From: Ditylenchus dipsaci
Lineage: Eukaryota; Nematoda; Chromadorea; Rhabditida; Anguinidae
DNA length: 64,000 nucleotides
Direction of reading: 5' to 3'
Assembly (NCBI GenBank): GCA_004194705.1
Contig: SADC01000925.1
Span: 120,449-184,448 of the forward strand
Made by a program: the position numbers and the translations under genes
Notes under the pieces: generated by a model
Database searches by the model: none
Told to the model about the DNA's origin: nothing
Seen by the model: the letters and a program-made list of their open reading frames with translations, nothing else
Shown: positions 43,951 to 52,859 of the stretch, in pieces
How positions within the stretch are numbered: position 1 is the stretch's first letter
Layout: each line of letters begins with the position of its first letter

Positions 43951-44287
43951 TATAGAAATATCTCAGCTACAAAATGGTGTAAAAATTTCTGATATACGAA
44001 AACAAAAAATATGAAAAAGTGTATGTGAAGATAGTGTGAGGCAAAAGTGTAAGTGTGAGTTTTGAAAACACTGCTTAGCTTTATGGAAAAATCTCAAAAG
44101 AAGAAAAAGAATGAAAAAATTCGATTGGGGCCAAATTTCCTGGTGAGACCGCCGAGCCTTCGCCGGCAGTGGATGATATTTTGGATTCGAGGGCACTATA
44201 TCGATATATCATGCATTTTTCGTTATTTTTTCCTCTGTATTTAATTGGTTTAGTTATTCTATCTATCAAAACCAAAAGAAATTTGGG

Positions 44288-44372
44288 CTATGAACCACAT
44301 TCTCAGTTATCTCAACGCGTCTCGAAACTTCTTCAGAGATGTGATTCCTGATGAGCACATTCTTCCAGTGGT
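44288..44372 (+). CDS. Small exon, family not recognised
   Basis: ATG near 44291 opens MNHILSYLNASRNFFRDVIP then DEHILPV, ending at a gtatga donor near 44372. Protein-like composition and a splice site are the only support. Confidence 0.3.
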
Positions 44373-44536
44373 ATGATTTCTTCTTATGTATATTGAAAAT
44401 GCAATTGGCATTCGTTGTCCACAACTAAAAAAGATAAGATTGCATAAATGTATGGCGAGAGAAGTGTGATTCTTTATTGATCCTATTGTGCCTACACCTG
44501 TTTTATTGCACCTAGACTCTATTTTTACATTTCCAT

Positions 44537-44668
44537 ATGGCACCACTACCGCCAGAAATTATCGCCGAAATCACTCAGTTTTTCACTACAATTCAATGCC
44601 TTCGTTTGCTTATATGCAGCAAAGTAGTTTTTTGTGTTGCTTGGCGGCGTCTGAAAAATTTGAACTTT
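44537..44668 (+). CDS. F-box-like N-terminal exon
   Basis: ATG at 44537 encodes APLPPEIIAEITQFFTTIQ, then CLRLLICSKVVFCVAWRRLK, to a gtaagtg donor at 44669. 'LPxEIIxEI...L...' with a following CxxV...WRRL helix is the F-box layout (SCF ubiquitin ligase adaptor). Downstream candidate exons (44916-45028, 45097-45201, 45252-45311) could belong to the same gene, but no leucine-rich or WD repeat was recognised. Confidence 0.4.
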
Positions 44669-44915
44669 GTAAGTGAACATCAGGAAACGAGTGCGGACTA
44701 GGACTTTTTTTTTCTGGTTTATCACTGGTTCTAAGCACTAACATCATATCTAGAGCCTGGAGACTGGTAAAAATCTCTGCATGATGCGTGTGGTCAGTTG
44801 GTTTTTAACAGTCCGTCAGCCACTGCGGATACATATTCAGCAGCTGTTCAGCTCGTAATTCTTCAATGTTGGCCACTAATTACTCTCTTCATGTTGTTCA
44901 TTCAGCTAGTCACTT

Positions 44916-45311
44916 GTAACGTCCAATTGCTGCGAGGTCCAGCACTACGAAATCAAATCAATCCAGTTCCGGGCAACAGTGATCCTTTCGTTATCTTCGG
45001 ACAAGCAGTGCAAAGGGATTTACAATAGGAGCTGGAACAGTAAAATTTTCATTTCGTATTTTTTACCTAGTGACACTTTTTTAATTCAATATTCAGTGGA
45101 TGTGGCCAGATTCCGATGCCACTGATGTTCTTCATGCCTTCGCCGACTTGTGCCGCAATCAGAACGCGACTGGGTTCGATTTTCATATGATTGCCCGCGT
45201 CGTGAGTTTTACTGTTTTATTGTCGATATATCTTCTACATGAAATTTGTAGATAATGGAGTATCTGCACCGTCCTGAGAGCCAAAATTCTCAGACCTCTG
45301 GCTCATCCTAG
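44916..45311 (+). CDS. Three in-phase small exons of an unidentified gene
   Basis: An exon after attcag at about 44916 reads to TAG at 45028 (TCNVQLLRGPALRNQ..., DPFVIFGQAVQRDLQ). A separate pair, 45097-45201 (WMWPDSDATDVLHAFADLCR, GFDFHMIARV) and 45252-45311 (IMEYLHRPESQ..., SGSS stop), is joined by a 50-nt GT-AG intron in phase 0. The sequence is protein-like but I do not recognise the family. It directly precedes the POLD1-like exons. Confidence 0.4.
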
Positions 45312-45493
45312 TTTGATCTGGGTAAATTCTTCGAGGATTTTGACAGTTTTTACTAGATAATACTTTTAGAAGAAAGTGGGGAGGGGGGGGGAGGGAAGGG
45401 CAAGGAAACTCACATGTATGGTAGCAATCTGTTTCCAGCTTATCGACTTGAACTACATTTTTCGTAATCTTATTTGTAATCTTATTTTTTTAG

Positions 45494-47365
45494 GCAAATG
45501 CGAAGGGCTTATTTGTTTCTTTGGAGTCACTCAAGCGGGGAATTCAATCTGTGGTAATGTTCGCGGCTATCGTCCCTACTTCTATGCAAGTGCTCTTGAT
45601 GTCTCCATTTGAAGGTTTATTTTCATGCTTTTTAGATCAAGAAAATGGCTCCGTTACCTGCGAAGCGAAGCTCTAATCAACCACCAGCAGTTGCAAAGAA
45701 GCGAAAGTAATAAGTTTCTTACGCAATATTTTCTTATATGATTTGATTATTGCAGAAATGCATATGAACCGGAAATCAAGAGGAAATTCGAAAGCAAGCC
45801 AGCTCAACTTGGTGAAAGGTTTTCCAGTTAGTAGCAAAAGAATTGATTTAATTTTGTTTAGATTTTGATTCCAGGGTTCCATTTCAAGCGTTCAATCTTC
45901 CAACAGCGACTTCAAAGGTGCTCGGCAAGCTGGTGCAGGTATATAATTCGAGAATTTTGGCCTGTTTTTACTCGATAATACCTTTAGAAGAAAAGTTAAA
46001 TTAAATTTTGCAAAAAAAAACAGCAGGAAGGACCAAGGCAAACTCTTTTTGGGCGTACCATCAACACACATAGAGCCCAGAATTTTATTTTTTGATTTAA
46101 TTCTTTTAAATTGTGATGTTACAGGCCAGCTCGCATGCATCCATCCTTGGGTTCCATCATACACACAGAAGTTGGTTACAGACATTGAGATGGTCAAAGG
46201 ATCTAGTCTCTATGGTTATTCATTGACTGAAAGCACTCTTTTTCTGAAGATCTATCTCGTCTCACCTCGTGTAGTTTCCAGCTGTGAGTTTTTACTATGC
46301 ATCAATTTTTTGTGTCATTTTCACCGGTTGCAGGTTGTAAAGCTCTGCCATCGATCGCCAAATCACATTAGTCGGAGATGTTTCTGATGTGAAGCCCTTT
46401 GAGTCTAATCTAGACTTTGAGGTCCGTCTTATGGCTGACTATGACATCGTTGGTTGCGGTTGGGTAGAGATGCCTGCTGAGAAGGATGATCATTTGAGCC
46501 CAAGTAAGAAGCAATCTCTGTGCCAGTTCGAGGTTGGTCGGACTTTCGCTCACTCGATATGCTAGAAGGGCTTTTTAGTACTGAATAAGACTCATTTTTG
46601 ACGAATATTTAATTTGTCAAAATATATGCTGTCATTGAGTTAACTAACGAAATAATTTTAAAATTTCGAAAAAAATCGCTGAATTGGCTGAATTTATTCT
46701 GCCGAACCGTAATCGGTTTTTTTGTTATTGGTCAAGGTTTAATCGGTCTCAAAGTCACCTCAAATTTTTTTGATTAATGGGTCTGATTGCGTTTTCAGAC
46801 TGATTCCATGATTTTTGACCTGGTTGTTCACTCTCCTGACACGTCGGTGAGCAAAAGGGGGACGCTGAGCACAATTTCATCGCAGATCTTCATGTATGTT
46901 TATTCTATACTTTGCAGCTGTCCAGGCATATTTTTTTAAATTTAGAAAGGCTCAGCTAAAGACAGCATTGACTTGCGGTACATTGCATGAAAGATGCTTA
47001 CCTCACTGCGCATTCTTGATAAGGTACGGGTTGACCAACGCTGTTTTTAATAACGTGTCTATCTTGCTTTCAGCTTATGCTGGTTATCAACGATATGGAA
47101 ATGGCTCGTGTCACTGGCGTCCTTAGTTAATTTCTTGATCGATCGTGGTCAGCAAGTCGAAGGTGTTTCGCAGCTGTGACGCAAGGTTCAGATTTTTTTC
47201 TCAAATTTCACTTATTTCTCAGCTTTAGACCAAGAATCAGGTGTGATCATTGGTGGTAAGAATGACAGAACCTACGCAAAGGCTGAAGATGCGCTGTATG
47301 TGCTGAATAACGGAATCGACATTCAGACAAACTATTATTTGGAGCACCAGCTGAAAAATTCGTAA
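45494..47365 (+). pseudogene. POLD1: POLD1 (DNA polymerase delta catalytic subunit) fragments lacking the polymerase core
   Basis: Recognised pieces in POLD1 order: 45494-45609 (FFGVTQAGNSICGNVRGYRP, YFYAS); 46125-46283 (LVTDIEMVKGSSLYGYSL, LFLKIYLVSPR); 46334-46532 (KPFESNLDFEVRLMADYDIV, GCGWVEMPA); 46799-46893 (DLVVHSPDTS, then a damaged Exo I region); about 46980-47021 (MKDAYL, exonuclease III motif, then frameshift); 47074-47185 (LMLVINDMEMARVTGV, RGQQVEGVSQL); and 47255-47365 (YAKAEDALYVLNNGIDIQTN, YYLEHQL) with TAA and AATAAA. The order is right, but the palm/fingers motifs between RGQQV and the C-terminal segment are gone, the Exo I DIE motif is not readable, and several frameshifts and stops occur. 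Introns are retained, so it is a decayed genomic copy, not a retrocopy. Exon 45650-45940 interrupts the order. Confidence 0.78.
45648..45940 (+). CDS. Basic, NLS-like exons between POLD1 fragments
   Basis: ATG at about 45648 encodes APLPAKRSSNQPPAVAKKRK up to a gtaataag donor. After attgcag comes NAYEPEIKRKFESKPAQL, and after gattccag VPFQAFNLPTATSKVLGKLV. The first exon looks like a nuclear localisation signal and vaguely like the basic N-terminus of POLD1. It lies downstream of a POLD1 piece that should follow it, so it may be a rearranged N-terminus or an unrelated exon. Confidence 0.35.
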
Positions 47366-47431
47366 ATGCCATTGCTTTTTGAAAGAAATAAAATTGTTTG
47401 TTTGTGTTGTATTTATTGGTGTTATTGTAAC

Positions 47432-47512
47432 CAGTGATGTAAAAGCACCGGTGCGGGCATCGGTGCGGTGCCCGCACCGATGCCAAATTTTAACGGAAAA
47501 GCACGGCACCGG
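47432..47512. repeat. Truncated hAT-type end at the segmental-duplication breakpoint
   Basis: cagtgatgtaaaagcaccgg opens a hAT-like terminus with mirrored gcaccggtgcggg units. Its other end is missing: at 47513 the sequence switches directly to the GLB1 duplicate. Confidence 0.6.
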
Positions 47513-49230
47513 TGATCACTAATTGGATGCAGTGTGGTGTCACCCTAACAAACTCTATTCCAAAGCCAAAAAGATGTGGTCTCTTGTATGTTTAATGACT
47601 ATAAAAGTTTTAATAAGTGTATGAGTTTGTTTAGAAGACTGCTGCAGTTGAGGATGGTAGTCCAGCAGTGTATGTGGGCACTTTTAAGAGTGATGTAGCT
47701 TGGCATGACTACCATACCTTTTTTGACGCACACAAGTGGAACAAGGGATTTGTCATTGTCAACAACTTTAACTTGGGCAGATATTGGACAAGCATGGGAC
47801 CACAGGTAGCAAATCCCTACAGTCATTAATTTTAAAAAAAGTTGTGGTTCAATTCATTTCTTTCGGGCACTGTTTGAATTTGCGCCCTTTTCGTTTTTGT
47901 GTTTTCGCCGTAACTTTAGCCTGCTTTCCTATTTTCGCAAAAATAATCAAAAATGCTGTATTTTCAATGAGCCAACGCCCCAAACTTCTATGGTCTATAC
48001 AGGGTTAGTTAAACGAAACATGGACATTTTCTAAAAACTTTCAGTTTAAATTTTGACACAAATTTCGCGGTCGGATTTCATCACTCTTTTTTTTCGCGTT
48101 TTTAGTGAAAAGTGATTGTTTTTTCTATTTTAACCTTTTGTGTTTTTAACCGAAGAGCTTTCAGGTAGCTTGATTAGTGTCATCGCTTTTCGTGAGGGAA
48201 TCGATGAGGCAAGCAGCTAACTACGCAATTTTTTTCGAACATGTCCATGTTTTATGACTAGCCCTATATATTGGAGCAGCAATAACATTCTGCATTTTTG
48301 CGCTTTCTTAACTCCATCGCTAACTCTACTATTTCCACTAATTCGTTTTTGGTCAAGCACCCAAAAAGGTTTAATTCAAATAGAGTGAAATTGATTTTTA
48401 TGATGTGTCCTTAAAATACTGTTCTGCATTCCTATTTGCTCAACCTCAAGTGCTTCATTCAACTAAAAGACTGTTACAAATAGCTGATCAGCAATACTTT
48501 TGTTTTAAGCAATAGGATTAATTTTCATTGATTGACCCTTCTCTCCACATAACTGCTAGAGTTGGCCCGGAATTCCGATTCCGCATCACTGGACTGCCGG
48601 CCCTTTTTTGGATTCCGGTCGCGAAAAAATGTGTAATTCCAGTTCCGATTTTTACACAACTAAATTCCAATTCTGGTTCTGGTCCAAATATGAATGCCGA
48701 GCCCAACTCTATCATAATTTTGCTCTTGCTTGGCTGAATTTAAGCACGTATTTTAAACCTTTGAGCGAATTTTTTGTGTGAATATGAAAAAAAACAAAAA
48801 ATCATGTACAGCAGCTACAGCTACAGTTCAAAAAAGGTTTTTGTGGCTCCGGTTTTCGGGTTCGGCAAAAGTAAAATTCCGGTTCCGGTTTCAGTTACGT
48901 TCTCGGTCCAAATATCGATTCCGAGAACTCTAACAACTGCTACCAACTGCCCTAACAATTTGTCTCTGTTCAGATGACTTTTACACCCCTGGAGCCATTT
49001 TCCAGAAACACCAAAACACTATAGTTGTGGTGGAATTAGTTGGCCAAACTAGCTCGCCCACTCAACAACAGCCACCTAGCATCAACTTCCTAAAGAGCCG
49101 AGTTATGAGAAGAAGCAAATACCTAGCAAGAAGCAAATGGCCAGTTCTTCTAGTTCACTTTTTGTCCAGATACCAATAATTATCGAATTGACTGGATACT
49201 TACTATTCTTCGCTTGGAGACTATTGCTGT
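47513..49230 (+). pseudogene. Duplicate GLB1 exons 13-14 and 15A, frame-broken
   Basis: Exon 13' starts mid-exon and lacks one base (gtcaccctaacaaac for gtcaaccctagcaaac), and its donor context is altered (ctcttgtatg). Exon 14' (47635-47805) is intact with a few substitutions, including E to K and R to H. Exon 15A' (from 48974) lacks one base in its first codons and another at cctaaagagcc, destroying the anchor tail frame. With no upstream catalytic exons this copy cannot encode a full enzyme. Confidence 0.85.
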
Positions 49231-50672
49231 AATAGTCCCTTCTGATCAGAATCTTTTCTCCTATATTGTCTATAATTTAGCTAATAAATGAATATAATTG
49301 AATCAAGGGCTTGCTTCTTTCGAGGGAAAACCCCAACTTTCTCAAAAACGGTCGGCAGGATTGTAATTCTTGCGATATTTGCAGAAGTATACGCAGGAAT
49401 TTCCGGTAGGGCATCCAAATTTGAGGCAGTTTTATTCAGTGCTTGTTCACTTTTAAAGGAGCATGTTTGAAACTTGTCGCCGACAATTCAAAAAAATTCC
49501 TTTTTTTTACTTGGCTTCTAATAAAACTAATCCTAGAATTAAGTTCTACGCCCTATTTTGTTAGAAACCAAGTTGAAAAAATCCGTACAGGAGTTCAATG
49601 ATTCAGAAAAAAAATGAATTGGCAGGCACCGATTTCGATCAGGTGACCACGTCCTTTAAGGAAAATTTATACTTGTGTTCAAAAAGAGTCTTTATATGCA
49701 TTTTATGATCAAGAATCTTGCTCGGAATCATGTCTCTAGCCCGTCAAGCCCCTGCTCCCCCAAAGGGGCGCAGGGAACTTGGGGTTGAGATGCGAATACC
49801 CACATACCTTAGACACAAATCACTCGAAACTGACTCTGGATGCATGAAAAAACATGCATACCAGAGTTTATTTATGCGGTAGGCCCCAGCTAATGAAACT
49901 AGGTTCAAATCCCATCTTTTTGGGGTGGTTAGGTACCCTTCTAGGACGGTTCATCTTGGTCCCCAAGGCAAAAAGTCGATTTTTGGTCAAAAAAACTTTT
50001 CAAAAAATGGTCAGCCGCGCCGTAAGAAGTTGTTTTTTACACGTTAAAAGTGCTGAAACATCATTTTAGGGTGTTTTAGGAGGACACCGAATAACCCACC
50101 TTAGCCTTATTTTTAAGTTCTGATCAATAAAAAATTTAGCTTTGGACATTTTGACTTTTTGCCTGTTTTACCATTGTCAATATAGGACTTGCCAAAAGAG
50201 CCTCTTAATTTATTTTTGACCAAGAGTCTTGCTTGGAATTATGTCTAAGGTAAGTGAGTGCGCGCATCTCTAACCAACCAAGCCCCCCCCCTGCGCCCCC
50301 GAAATGGGCGTATGCTAAAAAATTCAATCCCGACTGAGGAGGGAAGCTCCAATCAATAGACCTCCGTGATGTGAATTACGTTCCTCCCTGATATTTTGGA
50401 CCACAATGTACAAAAATTTGGTAAAATTATTTAAAAACAAATTAAGAAAGTGTTGGACCCATTTAGAGGTCAAACTTTTAAGAGGTGATTGATCTCTGAA
50501 AAGTTTAAAGCCAATAGAAATAAAGAGAACGAGATAAGAAGTTAAATAACTTAAAACACAAAAAGATTTGTAAAAATTCATCACAATATATAAAACAATT
50601 TTCATCAAAATTTAAATCTAATTGATTGGAGGAGAATGGCAAATTAATTTAACCTTAATTTCTAACATTCAG

Positions 50673-50876
50673 ATGACTCTCTTTGCACCCGGAGCCATTT
50701 TCCGCAAGAAAAATGTGGCTGTACTCATAGAACTAGTTGGGCAGAACACTTTTAAAACAGAGACTCCTGTGATCAGCTTTTTGGAGAAGCCTATCTACAA
50801 GACTCGCAGCCACAAACATCGTAGCAAACATACCCAGCTGAACCACCATTTCCGTCACCACCACAAGCACAATTAA
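50673..50876 (+). CDS. Duplicate GLB1 last exon B, intact
   Basis: The predicted peptide is identical to the exon at 30807-31010, through the HHHKHN end, in contrast to the broken exon 15A' in the same copy. It has an acceptor (taacattcag) and AATAAA near 50950. It could serve as a third alternative last exon if transcripts read through 20 kb, or it may simply be young. Confidence 0.6.
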   Translation: MTLFAPGAIFRKKNVAVLIELVGQNTFKTETPVISFLEKPIYKTRSHKHRSKHTQLNHHFRHHHKHN

Positions 50877-51754
50877 TTTATTGATTATTATTATTATTGC
50901 ATAAATGGAACTAGTCAATTGCTAATGTGTGTGTAAAGCAACAATTCTTGAATAAAATGGTTATTGTACTTTTTTATGTTTGCGTGGAATGAGAATTTTT
51001 GAAATAGAAGGGGATACTCTTTTGGATATATATTTGCAAGAGTTACACGGAGGAGCATTTAAGTGCACGTCTCAACATCCTTGTTTCCACGCAGATTGAG
51101 GTTCACAAAGTCCTCCTACTTTAAGCTCTCCCAAAAGCTCTCCCACTTTGTCATGTGGGATTTCAAAGTCGGACTGCCGGGTGCAGTGCCCGTATTCAGG
51201 GCGCAAAACGGTAAAATCGGACCGATTTTGGAACCGATTCTGTTCCATTTTTGGGGTTGTTTTTGGAACAGATCGGTTCCAAAATCGGTCCGATTTTGGA
51301 ACCGATTTTTGTACCGATTTTGTAACAGATTTTTTGTACGCTTGATTTGCCGATCGTTTTATCGTTTGTTGTACCGATGTTTGTACCGTCTTTTGTACCA
51401 CTTGTTTTATCGTTTCTTATGCAGCTTGTTTCACCGGCTTTTGTATTGATTTTGCCAACTAGTCTCATACTAACTGAGAATGAGTGAGTGATAAGTGTAG
51501 TTTATAACAAATAACTGTAGAAATGTAGAGGGTTTTACCTTATATTTCTACAGTTAACGATAAGTCTCAGGCAATTGTGCGGGTTGTGGTCCATCCTATC
51601 ATATGCAAAATGCAAAAAACCACCCGAAACACCCAAAACCAATTAAAACCACCCAAAAATAGCCAAAAAGCCTCAAGATTAGGTTGGTATACACTTTTCA
51701 AGTTCGTGCATTTTAAAAAATTTCGCGGGAATTAAAGTATTAAGTCTGAATTAT

Positions 51755-52075
51755 CCAAACGAAGTGGTCGTCCACTTGGATCAAATTTTTTACGTTTTTC
51801 ATGTTCCAAAACGTGTTTTCTGGACTAATTCGGGCATGCTGAAGATGGTTTGACAGTGGTAAAATGACACTTTCTCGAGTATTTTTTGAGTATTAGGCGA
51901 TAATTGACTTTGGTGAAATCAATTTTTGACCAAAAGTCAAAAAATATGTGAGAAAACGGCATTTTACCATTGTCAAACCATCTTCAGCTTGTCCAAATTA
52001 GTCCAGAAAACACGTTTGGAACATGAAAAACGTAAAAAATTTGATTTGATCCAAGTGGACGACCACTTGGTTGGC
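51755..52075. repeat. 320-bp inverted repeat, 'gtggtcgtccacttgg' family
   Basis: gaagtggtcgtccacttgga ... gacagtggtaaaatg faces cattttaccattgtc ... ccaagtggacgaccacttgg. A single arm of the same repeat lies at 18625-18725, inside the 18472-19764 element. Confidence 0.8.
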
Positions 52076-52422
52076 TGGTTCAAAGTGACAAATTTTAATT
52101 TCCGCAAATTTGAATGGGAAAGTTTTCCATTTTTCCTATTGGGGACAGAGTGCGAGTGAGAGTGAGAAGCAGAGTGCGAGTGAGAGTAGAAGAGCTCCAT
52201 TGGGGACTTAGCTTTACCTTAGACATGATTCCGAGGAAGACTTTTGATCAAAAATGCATCTAGAAGCTCTTTTTTCCCGTTCATGTCAATGCCGTGTTCT
52301 TGTATTTCGTGGACAGTGTGATGTGCATTGAATTAAGCATGAAATTCTGTACACCTAAACGCGAATATGATGTGACACCCACATCTAGCATATAGCCTCA
52401 AAATGGTTGCAGTCTTGATAAT

Positions 52423-52495
52423 GCACCAATAGCCGAGTGGATAAAGCTTCTAGCAATAAGTTGAGGCTCGAAAGTTCGATTCCCACTAGAAACAG
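52423..52495 (+). repeat. tRNA-derived (SINE-like) promoter sequence
   Basis: A perfect A box (tagccgagtgg, 52430-52440) and a near-perfect B box (agttcgattcc, 52473-52483) are at tRNA spacing. The stems do not fold into a good cloverleaf and there is no T-run terminator. It is best read as a degenerate tRNA or SINE head captured within the 51187-52625 element. Confidence 0.45.
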
Positions 52496-52859
52496 CAAAT
52501 TTAAAATCGGTTCGAAAATGGATCAGTTGTCCCAAAATCGGTCCGATTATCGGTTCCGAAATCGGTTCCAAATCGGTCCGAAAATCTATCTTATTTTCTG
52601 TTGATTTGCGCCCTGAATACGGGCACAGGTCTGTAATTTAATTGTGGAAGACAGTCAAATTTTACATTTTATGAGTGTTTGTTAAAGGGGCATGGTAACC
52701 TGTTACAAATTTTGTCCCCGTCAATTCAAATTTTTTTTCTGAATCATTAATCTCCCTAAGGATTTTTTAAATTGTTTTCTAACAAGACTATACCTTAAAC
52801 TAAATTATAGGCCTTGTTTTGTTAGAATACAAGTTGAAAAATCCGTACAAAAGTTCGGC

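Larger units (their letters stand above)
41618..44073. mobile_element. hAT-type element with 8-bp TSD CTTAGCTT, hosting a Helitron
   Basis: Ends cagtgttttcgaaactcaca and its complement gagttttgaaaacactg are flanked by exact CTTAGCTT (41610-41617 and 44074-44081). Subterminal regions are mirrored ctcacact units. Removing the Helitron at 41793-43950 leaves an element of about 300 bp. Confidence 0.9.
51187..52625. mobile_element. Harbinger-like non-autonomous element with CAG target duplication
   Basis: The 21-bp inverted ends, tgcccgtattcagggcgcaa and complement, are bordered by CAG (51184-51186 and 52626-52628). The paralogous empty site gggtgCAGgtctg exists at 31306-31315. The CCCGTA-T/G-TCA ends resemble those of the Harbinger element at 23635. 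Subterminal arrays are aatcggaccgattttggaac units. A palindrome (51755-52075) and a tRNA-like box pair lie inside. No transposase was recognised. Confidence 0.88.
47513..52681. repeat. Segmental duplication, copy 2 (of GLB1 3' end)
   Basis: Direct-orientation paralogue of 27664-31366, beginning mid-exon 13 and including exon 14, both last exons, the intronic hAT (48557-48932), the ttaaagg palindrome, the hairpin repeat and the convergent minus-strand exon. A 1439-bp transposon (51187-52625) is inserted near its right end. Confidence 0.93.

Noticed and set aside
52423..52495. Functional tRNA gene
   Set aside because: A and B boxes are good, but acceptor and T stems do not pair and no terminator follows. 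It is kept only as a tRNA-derived fragment.
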